Source: Volvox africanus
Lineage: Eukaryota; Chlorophyta; Chlorophyceae; Chlamydomonadales; Volvocaceae
Direction of reading: 5' to 3'
DNA: 64,000 bases
Assembly (NCBI GenBank): GCA_030268105.1
Contig: BSDZ01000101.1
Coordinates: 1,984,001 to 2,048,000 of the forward strand
Of the stretch, positions 41,129 to 53,333 are shown in pieces. Position numbers and translations under genes: made by a program. Numbering within the stretch: position 1 is the first letter of the stretch; every line of letters begins with the position of its first letter. Under the pieces are notes generated by a model. It saw nothing but the letters and a program-made list of their open reading frames with translations. It was not told the DNA's origin and did not search any database.

Positions 41129-43379
41129 CACTTGAGCCATGGGAGCACGTGGCCGATACCATGGTTAAAGGTTTGAGTTTTGTGGTTGTTCCGCTATCAA
41201 GAGACCGATCACGCAGTGTGGCCACCTTGGTCCTTCTGGCGGCAGTTCCTATTGTTGCTGCTGTGCCCATGGATGCTTTGCCGTTAGGTGACACGAGAGA
41301 CTCCTAGCCGACTCCAAGTCACCACTTGCTCGACGTGATGGCCCGAACCTTCATTGCTCAGTGCCCGCCTATGGCAGGAACAGCCGTACACGCGCTTTTG
41401 CAAAAGTCAGCAGCGCTCTGCGTGTCCGCAAAATGATATCCACATAGATCGTATAGTGAAGATGCCTTCAGCCTATTGTCGTATTATGTGCAGGATGTTA
41501 CGCTTACGAGCCTTGTGCAATTGGGCTGCAGATGTGTCGTGATGCGCTGTTGGTCATCCTGGAAAAACAGAAAAGACATGAAATTATGGGTGTGCAGCAT
41601 TGTAGATGCATACAGTGCTTAGGCTGCCGACAGCGTGATCAGGGTCTCAAAAGCAAAAAACGGATTCCGATACCAGTTATGCACGTTACTAAGGAACTTT
41701 CAACCTTCGAAAAGCAAACTTTCAATCCATATGATCTCTTCGTATTTTGCGTTGTCAGATCACGGACTCTTGATCCACGGTATGGCCGTTGCTGGTTGCT
41801 ACGCGGCTGGTATGAGCTTACGAAGAAGACGTAGATTCAATTTTTCTAATTTGACATTGATGGTGATTTCGAGCCTCACACTCTCCTCTGTATGATATAT
41901 AGCACTGTGACGAGTTGCCGATTGTTCGATGGGCCCACGGATGGTGCGGTGATAAACGACACGAAATTGAGGCATATGGTGATGCCGACGGTGATTTAGA
42001 TGCGTCCATACGATTTCCGTAGCCCCGAAGCTTATTTGCTCTATCGACAAGCCTTCTCGCAAGCATGGGTAACCGCCTCTTTCGCCGCGATTGCGTCCCC
42101 CGAATGCTGATCGGTTTGCTTTGAATCCTAACATTTTTGCACCGCGCGGGTATATACGTACATAATATGTTGTATATCGTGATGGACCAAAGGCGAAACA
42201 AATTAAAGCAGGGATGACGGGTACAGAAGTCCATGGTGGGCCTGGGGAAACAGGAGGAGGTGTTGATCGCGGTCTGACTTTATTTGTGTGATTGTGTATT
42301 GCAATAAGGCACCATCGAATCATCCTGAGATCATGGACAGCAGGGTTGGGGTCGAGGACGGTGGCGGTCTCGGAGGAGAAACGATTTAACACGGGATATG
42401 GCAGGGCGGATCAAGTATATGTCTTAAGCTGCAACGGCGTAAATGGTGCGGTGTGGCACGGCACGGCGTGCTACAACACGGTCCATGGCGATGTGTTCCT
42501 GCATTTCCTTTTACTGCTGAAGTGAAAGACGAGAAGTTTCCCATACACATGCACCATGCTTATTTGGGTGCGTTGTGCTTCGTATTGCATTGAGAATCAA
42601 ATCCAATCCCAAATTTGAATCCGGTCCAAGTTTTGGATTTTGGATGGGAATCGTTGGGCAGCTGCAGGATGGCCTTCCCGTCCTTGGCCATCCTTTAGGG
42701 TCTGACCCCGGCTCAAGGCTGCAGAGCACACAGCCTGTGACCTAACCTGCCCAAAGCAGATGGAATAGCATGGGAAGGAACCATGACCCCAGACACGTCT
42801 CACGCTCGATGGTGAGCGGGAGGGTGGGAAAGGCCAAGCAGGGTGCCGTCTGGCGACGTTTGTGATTTGGGGCACGATGGTCGTCTGTGTACCCGAATGG
42901 AGTTTCTGTGCTTCTGTGCGTATTCCACAGCACGTCTTTCCTTGTTACAGCAGGCTGCAGTCTGCCAATGGGTTGTGCACTGCAGCAGGAAAACTTAGGG
43001 CAGTGGGGCCAAGCCTGCTAAGAACATTGCGTATATGTATGTGTAATGGAGTGGAGCTTGGCTTAAAAGGTGCATGGCGCAGCCGCGGAAGACATAAACA
43101 GCATATAGTGTTCGATTGTTTAGTAGGAGACGGTATGAGTACAGCTGATAGGGTTACAACTGCATGTTTTGTGCTGAAGCCCGTTAGCCGCCTTCACGAA
43201 CACTATCTGCTTTGGAGGTAGCGTCCATGGCAGCTCCTGGTTGGGGATACTGTTGGTTGGGTGGTAGGGTAGGGCATTTGAATCCCCCAGGGATGTGGGT
43301 TCTTGCTCATACGCACTCGTAACGCACGATCTTAGCAGTTCCGTTATTGAATTTCGGCTCTTGTGGGTTCTCCTGTTTG

Positions 43380-43447
43380 GAAAGCCGCCTTGCACCCGTC
43401 TTCACCTCCATCAGGAGGTGAAAGAAGACGGGTGCAAGGCGGCTTTC
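43380..43447. repeat. perfect inverted repeat (hairpin)
   Basis: Arms GAAAGCCGCCTTGCACCCGTC(TT) and its exact reverse complement (23 nt each) enclose a second 7-bp stem (CACCTCC/GGAGGTG) with an ATCA loop; the only asymmetry is a 4-nt bulge (AAAG) on the right. Confidence 0.9.
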
Positions 43448-44405
43448 ACCAGGGCGTTTGCACGGCTGACTTCGTACAGGTTTCGCCATCTGGGTTCTGG
43501 GGATGCCAAAGGCGTTGGTCGCTGGTGCTTCAAAAGTTTATTGGGGCAGATTGTTCGTTGGCATAATCCTCTGTTCCTAAATTGTAGCACGTCGGACTGT
43601 CGTTATATGACAACCAAGAGAACAGATGCCGTACAATATTTGACAGCTTGCTCGATTGTGTTGTACTGTAAGGAAATGTACGCAGTACATACATTCCCAT
43701 AGGATGGGGCTATGGTTTTACGTGGCTCTTTCCTGAAAGATGGAGCCACAATTCGTCCATGTCTGTCATATATAAGTGCAAGCATGATTAAATTAAAGCA
43801 CCAAAATTGTATTAGAGTGCCATTAGAATGAATATGTGGCATTGGGGGGACGCGATGCGTTGACATATGAATAAACCTTCAGTGCTTCGCGGACCCTTTC
43901 GTGGCCATGAATGGCTTACCGGGTTCCATTAGGACTACGGTCACAGTTACCTTGGCGCTGATAAGCAGCTTAACTATCCTTTACTGGGACCATTATTGGC
44001 CAGCTGCTTTGGCTTGTGTCTTGTGGGCCGCGTTGGGATGTTCCAGGGCTCCTACCTATTTGCGGTTCTCAGGCCAGTGCCAGATGGCCAGTACTGAGCG
44101 ATACGACTGCGCTGCTTACTCCACGTGTACATACTTGTGAGGCGGGCACCAGTGCTATGCGGGTTGCTCAAATGTACGGTAGAATGTACGTTCGTACAGT
44201 TCACAGGTGCGAGATCAGTGTAGAAGTTGACCAGCTGCGTGTGAGGAGCAATCTTCAGCATTCGTCGTTATAACTGTACTGTGTGTTTTCTCCGCCTTCT
44301 TGCGTGCTAGTTGTCGTGCTCTATACGATGAGCCAGGGTTTCATAGACAGCTAAGCCTTCCCGCACCTTCCTTTCTTTGTTGCACCTGCCCCTTACGACC
44401 GGGCA

Positions 44406-44632
44406 TATAGTAGTCGTACATCTACGGCCCACACAATAGAACAATATTGAGGTGCAGAAGTCCCATATCTGTCATGACGTGGGAAAGAGTATAAACCACC
44501 CATGGTCGGGGTAGGCGATGGTTAGCACCAGCTGATAGGGTCAAAATGCCCGAGACGTGCTCTCCAGCGGGGAAAGAGTATAGTAGTCGTACATAGCCCA
44601 CACCCCAGCACAATATCAAGGTGCAGAAGCAC
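44406..44632. repeat. imperfect direct duplication, period about 173 bp
   Basis: The block TATAGTAGTCGTACAT followed by CCCACAC, CAATAT(T/C) and AGGTGCAGAAG occurs at about 44406-44461 and again at 44579-44631, each preceded or followed by a GGGAAAGAGTATA word. Confidence 0.8.
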
Positions 44633-47600
44633 CCTGTCAGCATCTTGAGAGGCCTTAGCGGCTCTTGACCACAACAGGGCAGGCCTCACTGACCCCCTAA
44701 GAAAAGGTCTGGGGGTCTCCTTTGGCGGGGGTTGATTCTTGACCATTAGATAGCCTTGTCTTAGCCTGGAACCCTCAGGAGCCTTTAGTTGTCTGTGCAA
44801 ACCTTTTACATGGAGCTTTGCGCGATGTTTTTTGAACAAGTCCTTTATCACAATTTATGGATCAAATTAAAATACCACGATTTACACCACCATGTAAAAT
44901 TATCACAACTTGCAGAAAACAGTTAAGCAAAAAATAGTTTGATTGTGACGAAAACAATGAAATCTACTTTAGATAACGCTGGTACTGGGTCCCATGCACA
45001 CCAGCCATTCTGCGTTGACTGCCTCAAATCGCGTCTTCGTTAAAGCTAAGGTAATCGGCATTGGAAAGGAAAATTATAAGCCCTAAGAAATCTGGAGGTT
45101 GTAATCATCAAGAGCCGGCCTTCCCTGTGCGTGAGGCCATGCCTGCACACGCACAGATGTTTCACCTCACCTGCCGGACCAGCTTGCTTGCTGTTTTCAT
45201 ATATTGAGCTGTTCTGGCCGCGTTTGCTCAAACATCGTTGAAGTTTTGGGCCTTATGTACATCACGGTTGTTACGTACGAAGGGACAAAGAAGGGTTGAC
45301 CCCTTTTTGCGCTGCCGCAACACGCAGGGCCAGCGTCCACGCCCGTGAATGTCCAGCCCGGGGGCCCCCGACCGGAACCTTCATGGAATGATCAGTCCAT
45401 CTGCCGCCTTTACAAACATTTTGGGACTGGGTCTTCTTTGGTTTCTGCTAACCACATTTTACTGTAATAGCTGACATGGTCCCAGTCCAGCAAGGTCCCA
45501 CTCCCTGATGGCCACAAAGCTTAAACGGCGCAATGCCGCTCACCCTGCACTATCTACTTGACCCTGGTATAAGCGGTAGCTTTGCATCGAATATTAGGGT
45601 ACTGAGGCGCTCCCAGTGGAGTACCTGTCCTTGGACAGACATGGAAAACTCATTTACCAAGCATGTAACCGGTGACCTGATTTGTGCTAAGGAAGAAGCA
45701 TATCTCAGCATAGCATCACTCACGAATCTAACGAAAGCTACGCAACCATGACCTAGGACTGAACCTCGGTACAGCTTGAGTATGGAAGCCTCATCTGTGT
45801 AACCAGATTCCCCACCCGACCTGGCAGGGCTACTCCTGAACATAATGCATACGGATTTAGCATGGTGAGCTAGCTGAAAGCCTCACTAGCTAGGGGCATG
45901 ACGCAAGCCTTGATGCACTCAGCACCAGGGTTCACCAGGGGACCCCTGCTAAGCACCAGAAAAGACGATATACAAGACACCATGTGTCGCCGTGTCGCCT
46001 ACTTCGGTACCAAATCTTAGCCTAGGCACGCTATGCGAATACCTGAAATTCAGATCGACACGTAGGGATGCACAATGGCAGCCTAATGATACATCGGCTG
46101 ATATGCTCGCTGTGCAAGCGCAGGCTAGCACCAGCAGCAACTTTCTCAAATCGAAATCATGACACTTCCCATTTGAAAATTTGGTACAAACAACTTCTTT
46201 CTTCCTGTTGTCCGGCTTCATTCCTTCGTATACAAATACTGAAAGATAAGCAGAAGGCGCATGCTACATTGCAGAATTCGCGTTAAGCGATCAGACCCTA
46301 AACATCCTAAGCCGTTCCTGCCCATTCCTTGAACCTATATGAAGGACATGAAACTTTGGCATAGGGTCACTGGTGGGGCCACTTCAACATAAAGAAATCT
46401 AAACTGTAAGTTATAACTAGAGGTTTCATCATAATGCATTCGGTTCGCAAGCGCGCTGTCCCCTTTCATCCATCGCGACGAATGGTGGATTCCAGTGTCA
46501 CGCTAACGTACAATATCAAATTTAGTTTCTTATGATGTACGTACCTGTTTCCTGGATGCAAAATGCTCCGATACATTTGAAGCCTATAAGAGTGCGCAGG
46601 TTGGGCCATAGCCCGCCACGCGGGCTTGCCTTCGCCCAATCGCCCGCCTAATGCAGGTTAACGGCATCTCAAAGGCAATGTTCAATGTCAATTAAGCGAT
46701 TGCCATCTAAGAAAATGAAAAATTTCTACATATCTTACTTCATCGCTGCATTCTGAGGAACATTCCACAGTTTCACTTGTGTTCGATGAACTCTTGGCGA
46801 TCCAATTTTCGGGATGTCACGATGTCATGCTGTCATCTTTCTCGAGTAGCTTACCACGCCCTTACAATAATTCGGAACGTATAACCAGGCATCGCCTTAG
46901 CTATACATATAGCATGCTGTGACAACGTGTGCCGCAGCAAGTTGGACGAGCATGCTCTCGCCGACTCTTGCAAATAGTGATTCTTGCAAGGAAAGTGCCT
47001 TATATCAGACGCAGTGGAAATTACCAGCGCCTGGTGAGTGACGTAGTAGTCCCAAAGCATGTGCACCCATAGCTGCAGTCCTTGTAGCCGCTGGCGCCCC
47101 GCAAGCATAACGACAAAGGATAAATAAGATGGGTGCTCGAGCGCGCGATTGCCTTGCGAACGTTGCGAGCGTGCTACACAAGGGCGAAGCCGGCGGTCCT
47201 TGCATGGGAATATGACTACATTAGTTGTTGCTCTCGGAACAAAGCCATTGCCATTTCCATTGCCATTTCTGTTACAATTGCACTGTGCTAATAAAAGCCT
47301 AGGTCAAGAACCAAGGCCTGACGAACAACAAATTATACTCGTTCTGTGGTTGGGGAAGTCCGACACGATACTCCTCCGCAGCGTGGGCCAAAACTAAAGT
47401 CAATTAGCTTTTAGCGATTCCCAAAGAAAACGGCTTAGGCACGCGCACTTCCTGGCTGTCGCCAGCAGGGGTTTTAGAACTCCCAGGCAGACACGAAGCT
47501 CCAAAATAGATTGAATTTTCAGCTCAACAGGATTTCATAAGTTTGCGTCTGTGGCTGTGGCACAGTACATTTAGTGCCTAGTTAACCACTGAGGTGCACA

Positions 47601-47653
47601 GCATTTTGAACTTAACAACGCTATAAGTCTTGGTATCCTTCACCTGCGAAAGC

Positions 47654-48230
47654 ATGAGTGGCACACCCAAGTGCCATGGACAAACAGAAGAAGCAGTCAG
47701 CCAGGACAATGAGTGGCAAATGTGGAATGGCAGGGCTTTTGCTTACGAAGACAAAATACGCATTGGAGCAGGGTTATGTGGGCCAGCTGACAGAAAGTGC
47801 AGTCTGACCGCAACAGATGCAATAGATGCAATAGTAACAATGTGGCATGAGATTGCACGTGTTAAATCCAAGCATCTAGCTTTAGAGCTTGTAATTCGAT
47901 TTATGGAAAGTAAAATTCGAGGTAGGCCATTAAGGGTAATGCTGTATTCTGCATGCCATGCAACGGTCCCGCCTGGAACCATACAGTACAACAAAATTAC
48001 AACTGCGCGACTGGCTGACCACGAATATGAAACAGACGCATTTCCATTCCTTTTTTATTGCAATGCCCTAATTGATGTAAGTTACTCTGGGGCGCCCCTG
48101 CGTGCAAATCTTCGCCCTTGCCCACGAGTTGCTGCACTCAGCCATCGACAATGTCGGAAAGCAGTTTACCTTCAAGTTTTTCTTGCAAAGTAAGCATGTT
48201 TATTTCTGCGCTTATCCTAGTGCTTCTTAG
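47654..48230 (+). pseudogene. unrecognised ORF, apparently frame-disrupted
   Basis: From ATG 47654 an ORF runs to 48193 with protein-like composition (MWNGRAFAYEDKIRIGAG, MWHEIARVKSKHLALELVI, FPFLFYCNALID). At about 48095-48105 the coding appearance jumps to the next frame, which reads VQIFALAHELLHSAIDNVGK and stays open to a TAG at 48228-48230. A one-base indel, or a 53-nt intron 48076-48128 (GTAAGT..GAG), would join them. The 3' end overlaps the glycosyltransferase signal peptide on the same strand, so one of the two starts or ends must be different from what is drawn. I do not recognise the family. Confidence 0.35.
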
Positions 48231-49651
48231 CAACAAGGACGGGGCTTTTGCGGTCAGCTTCGGCCGCAAGCTCACACAGGCACAGGCTTCGCCACCTCCC
48301 AAGCTTAACATTTATCGACAAGCAGAGGCATACCTGGATGGCTTGTTCGATGACTATGAGGGCGCAAAAGCAAAGCTTGGCGCCAGCAACTTCAAGAAAA
48401 GCAATGTCCTCGTCGTTTACATGTGCTATGAGCGTGCTGAGGTTATCAGATCAACGTTAACTTCGCTCCTAATGAGCCAGGGCCTAGAGGAATACGACCT
48501 TATCATTTCTCAAGATGGCGTTGGCGTTGATGGGACTTTGTATGTTTTGGACGTGGAGATTCAAGAAACTCTCAACGCTCTGTATATCCATCATGAAGTC
48601 AACCTTTGCACGGGTCTTCACCACTTCTTTGTGAAGAAGTTTGCCTTTGACATCATGGGCTACGAGTACCTTCTGGTCGTCGAAGAGGACAACGGCTTGC
48701 ATCATCAGGGATTACGGGTGTGTATCATGCAACTTTTCATGAAGCTCGATAAACCTAAGCATTTGTTTTCCTCTCGATCATGTCACGTATGGGTTTCTTT
48801 TTAGTTCACGACAGTTGTTTAGCGGTTGATTACATTTTATTGTTTGAACGCTAAAAATATTATGTTGCTCATTATTGTCGTCATGATGTTAATGTCCCAA
48901 TTGCAACGAACAGTTCCTCAAAGAAATGGTGGAGCTGTCAATTGAGGATAAGGAGATTGGGCTTGTCAGTATTACGGATTTAGACAACGCCTTGCTTGTG
49001 GACGACTCGCGTTACAACGCAGCGGTCCTGCGCGCCGATGTGGACATCGGGCATCTATGGGTTTTCGGCGTCCACAAGTCGCGGTACGATGCTGTAAGCA
49101 AACACCTCTACGACTATTACAAGGTCATCAAGGGGCGCGATTACACGCACACACACGTGTACCCGCTGTGCGATTGGATTCGAGCTCTACACAAAGAGAA
49201 AGGTTTCCCCAAGGATATGCCTCTGTCGCAGGACGCTTATTTTGTGCACAGCCTCATGAAGGAGGGGTACACGAAGCGTTTCCTTTCGTTGGTCCGCTTG
49301 TTTCAGCCTATGGGCTGGATCGGTCTGCACTTCAAGCAGGACCCTGCGCATTTCTACACGACGTATGGCCAGGGTATGTACGAGGGCCAAATTGAGAACA
49401 AGCCCTTCGAAATTGCTGCAAATGCTGAGGAGCTGGAGAAGCTTAAGAAGGATGCCGCGGGGCGCCTGGACGTGATTTATCAGCAGTACCTAGGCCGTGC
49501 CGTCGAGCAATCTGTATCAGATAGCGTCATTCTTCGGCTTCTGATTGGTCGGATGAATGCAGTGGAGTTAGTGCGTGACATCGTCAACTCCGCGGAGCAT
49601 CGTCGGCGGATGAAAGAGGCGGTGGCAAAGCACCTGGTGCAGGGACAGTGA
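48151..49651 (+). CDS. secretory-pathway glycosyltransferase (GT-A fold, GT2/GT13-like) with DUF4214-like C-terminus
   Basis: Exons 48151-48717 and 48914-49651 join in phase to 434 aa (419 aa if the ATG at 48196 is used). A hydrophobic signal or anchor (MFISALILVLLS) precedes a Pro/Gln linker. The catalytic domain begins VLVVYMCYERAEVIRSTLTS, continues YDLIISQDGVG, and has an acidic metal/nucleotide-sugar motif E178-E-D-N181 after MGYEYLLVV. That arrangement is typical of GT-A transferases and resembles the N-acetylglucosaminyltransferase I group, though I cannot fix donor or acceptor. Exon 2 encodes FLKEMVELS, DIGHLWVFGVHKSRYD and PLCDWIRALHKEKGFPKDM. The C-terminal 60 residues (IYQQYLGRAVEQSVSD, then RDIVNSAEHRRR) look like a DUF4214 repeat, common in bacterial sugar-related proteins. 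Confidence 0.78.
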
Positions 49652-51825
49652 AAAAGAAGTCCAGAGGCTCCTGAGCCTCCGAAGAGCAGGGTCAGGACGA
49701 TGATGTAGGGGAGGGGAGCAGAGATGGTGTCATCTATAGTTAGCAACGCTTGGAAGGCAGAGCTTGCCTTGCATTTTACTACGGTAAGGTGTCTATAATT
49801 AGATTTCGCTATGCCAACGGGTTTCGTCGCGACGAAACTCACAGATATTTTGGGAGCAAGGCCAACACAAGATGACCAGGGAGGCCCATAGATGTTAGAC
49901 CTATCCGCCTGGGCCCTGGACGACCGGCCCTAACAAGAAAATGATACGGGAGCTGAGAAGCTACACTGATAGCGGATGAATAGGTTTGGACTGTCGGAGG
50001 CGATGCCTGGGCATGTCATGCTTAGGGTATGTGGCGATTAATATTGGATGCTGGATGGTCAAACAACTGATGCAGCAGGGCTCGCTTGTAGTTGACTTCT
50101 TGCTTCACGTCTTTACCACGGCGACTGTTGAGGCCACCACAAAATGCGTGGAACTCCAGCGTGCGTGCGTGGCTACGACTCCTTGTGCAAAGTTAGGAGT
50201 ATCTTTTTGTCTATGTACACTGAGTGCGTTCTGAGGCTTAAGGGTCTGCCGTGTATAGGGGTACGGTGCAATGTGACGACATTTGCTGGGTTTCCACAGG
50301 ATATTGATGCGTCTTGGCTTTACGAGTCTTTACTTACTACCTCACGAGCTTTGAGGCCTCGTATAAGCTATTTATCCATGCTTATTTGTGGGGACTGATT
50401 TGTGGGGACACCGGACCGTGGCACATTGCACCCGACCGACCGAGTACAAAACAATCGTGAAGCGCGTGCTCGGTGCACAACCAGCATCAACGCAACGTGA
50501 GAGTGTCGGGGTGGTGATTCCACGCAACGTTTGGGTGTGTTGGTGCGCTCCGTTTTAATTTCTATGGTCATAAATCATCCCGATTTCCTTATCTTGGATC
50601 CAGCGGCGCTTGGCAAGGCGGATTCAGTTGGCTGATTGAGGAACAGCCTGGAAAGACACGCTTCTGTTTCATATTTCAGTTATTGTTTTGGCTATTTTGA
50701 AGTGAAGACCGATGTGAGCGTTCATGGGGCGTGGGACAAGGTAGATTGACACATCTAGTGGTCCGTGTGATATTCGTGCCGGGTGTACAAACTCCCAATT
50801 CCCCCAGGGTGTGCAACCCAACAACTCAGGAAAAGGAGAAATCCGCCGAAATCTACCTGACGTGCAAGCTATATTTGGATTGCATGTTTTTTTGGTCAAG
50901 GCACAACGATGTTACACCGTACCCACCTTGCATCTCATTACAATAATTTTTCAATTTCTAGCGAGGCAACATTTTTACACTCAATCTTACAACCTTTCAA
51001 GTGGGTACTGCGCATTTATCAAGTACCGGCAGTTCACTTCAGTTGCTGTGGTGACGCGAACTGGCATGTGTTGCCGCAAACGCAGATGTCCAGATTTCTT
51101 GGGGGCTGCCAAATGACTAGCAGTTGGTCCCTTGGACGCGTATCACTATATGCTAATGGCGTAGCACCACAGGGCGCAACTCCTCAGACTCCGTGACAAA
51201 CAAATAACGCTATACATCAGCTATACCGACAGGACGCCGACCACATGACCCATGGGCCTGTGTTGGCCAGAAAAGCAAGGTTTTCATCCCTTTCCCTATG
51301 ACTTTTGCCATAAAATTCCTCTGCCGTCATGGCGGCGTAATGAATAGTCAGTGGCAGTTGAATGGACTCTAAATGCTGGTGAAGATAGCCCCAAATGACC
51401 ACAGTAACGGTGGTATGGCACTGTTGATCGTGTGCCGGTGGGCTGACGCAACCGTGGGTGGTCGCAATGACACAGTGTGGGTACACAGTTTGGGCACGGC
51501 CGAAATGGGGCCCAATTTTGCTTTAACCTCAATGAACAACATCTGAAAACTACTACATCATGGGAACTTCAGAACTGCCTCATACGCATGCAATTGACAT
51601 ACAGCAAGGATCAGGGCAGAGGTGTATTGCCATGTGACGCCAATAGGCCCGGCAGAACCTAACGAGGTCTGAAAACAAGAAATAGCCAAGGCGTAGTGCG
51701 TATGATAAAACAAGTGCGTGCGCCAAAGTTACTGAGAACCTCATCTCCATCGTAAAAGCCTCCCCTCGCATCCGTTGGCAAACAGAAAGCGTGAAGCAGG
51801 TCACAAAGAAGCATCGCCACACTCC

Positions 51826-51890
51826 ACATTTTCACATCGCCACTCATTTTCACTCACACTCACATTTTCACATCGCCACACTCCACATTT
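51826..51890. repeat. short tandem repeats of a CACATTTTCACATCGCCAC-type unit
   Basis: Two to three imperfect copies of the unit, interleaved with CACTCA repeats. Confidence 0.8.
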
Positions 51891-52810
51891 TCGGCTCCAA
51901 TCCATATCGAAGGGCACCCAATGATGGTTTCCCTACGTTCCCTACATATAAGCTTTGCACCCTAACAGTACCGCAAACATACTTTACAGTGGAGCCCAAA
52001 AGGCTCCCACGTGAATGAGGAAACGGTGCTTAAACATGCGCTGCCTGGATTAAGGTTATTACAGGGTTGTGCCCAATGATAAGGGCCCGTAGCCAAGGCA
52101 CTTACGCGAGCTGGTTCGTCAAACGTCCTGAGCCCTTGCGCCGGGAACAACCTTGAAGGGCTGTCCCGCCTGCAAGGACCCTGTACTCCAATCACGTAGG
52201 ACAACACCACACAGCATTTGCATGCGGGATGTACAAAATAAATTTCATGCACTTACAAAACTCCCGACAAACCCCAACTGCCCTTCGTGACATGATCCAT
52301 TAGCTGGGGTTAGCTCCGCTGCATGTCCCATTCCCCTCCGTCATGCATAACGAAGTTCAAGGCCCCCGAAGGTCTATGTGCTGTATGGTATGTATTCAGG
52401 GCATGCCTGATGGATCAGCATCTGCGGCACATCATGACCCCAGCATGAGCAGGATGAAGTGCTTAAGAAGCATTAGACGACCCAATGCCCTCATCAGAAG
52501 CGTCCCTTTCTTTCTTCACAAAAAGCAACACCAGCAATCAGCACTCACATCAGTACCAAGAGCAAACCCTCTCTCGCAAGGACGATGTGTCTACACACCT
52601 GAGCCGATACAAATACGTACGAGCCTGCGCGCATAAACAGGTTTTTTACACTGCACACCACAAACGCCGAGCTGGGGAACTTTACATATTCCCCGTTTAC
52701 TCGCTCTAACAATGAACTAATTTTACGACCCGCCGTGCCTGTCTTGAATTCCGCCATCTGAACCCATATTACAAAACGCGGACTACATTGGCAAATCATT
52801 GAGACCCAAT

Positions 52811-52834
52811 CCCGAATGAAGCTCTTCATTCGGG
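52811..52834. repeat. 24-nt palindrome
   Basis: CCCGAATGAAG, a 2-nt loop, then CTTCATTCGGG: perfect 11-bp arms. Confidence 0.9.
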
Positions 52835-52875
52835 CACTTGCATAGATCTCTTTCGGGGCCAATTACAATCCTCCT

Positions 52876-53333
52876 ATGAAATCCAATCTTGCTGCAGCCA
52901 CACTTGGGTTACAGCTACTGCCCGTTTTGGGGCAGGGTCGATTCGTGGCTACACGTTTGTTTCTTCCCCCTCCCCGCCCCTCTCCATTCCTCCCTCCTTC
53001 ACCTTCTCCCCCTCATTCTCATGCTTCTCCTGCTCGCTGCCTCCCTTCTGTCCACTCCACTCCCTAATGCACGCTTACGTCTATCCTTCTTCCTCCGTCT
53101 CCCCTCGTTAGGCCGAGAGAAATCAATCGAGTACGGATTGCGTACGGATCGTGAAAAAAGCTGGTCGGGAGAATCACGCGCATGCCAGCGATCGGCAGAC
53201 AGCGGGCGTTTTTATGCCGCCCGACGTTAGCGTTGGCGAACTTCTTTCCCCTCGTGCAGCCAGACCAACATCATATCTCACTATGCTTTTCACTGTTTTA
53301 ACAGTGTCATTATATTGCGACCTTGGGGGTTAG
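52876..53333 (+). CDS. possible small two-exon gene, hypothetical
   Basis: An ATG at 52876 opens MKSNLAAATLGLQLLPVLGQ, followed by a pyrimidine-rich stretch (52960-53110) resembling an intron and an acceptor TTAG at 53109-53112. The following ORF ends at 53333 with a hydrophobic tail (TMLFTVLTVSLYC). The donor is weak and no family is evident, so this may be chance. Confidence 0.2.

Larger units (their letters stand above)
41129..47653. other. gene-poor stretch between kinase A and the glycosyltransferase locus
   Basis: Only short ORFs without family motifs. The longest is minus-strand 41799-42392; a plus-strand 80-codon ORF at 43901-44140 encodes a hydrophobic segment. Neither is supported as a gene. 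The stretch holds a hairpin at 43380-43447 and a local duplication at 44406-44640. Confidence 0.4.
49652..52875. other. intergenic region without a recognisable gene
   Basis: Short ORFs only. It contains a CACATTTTCACATCGCCAC repeat cluster at 51826-51890 and a 24-nt perfect palindrome at 52811-52834. Confidence 0.4.

Noticed and set aside
41799..42392. Minus-strand ORF of 197 codons
   Set aside because: No recognisable motif, no splice partners, composition close to random translation; not enough to call a gene.
43901..44140. Small hydrophobic ORF as a membrane protein
   Set aside because: Short, isolated, and without a conserved motif or supporting signals.
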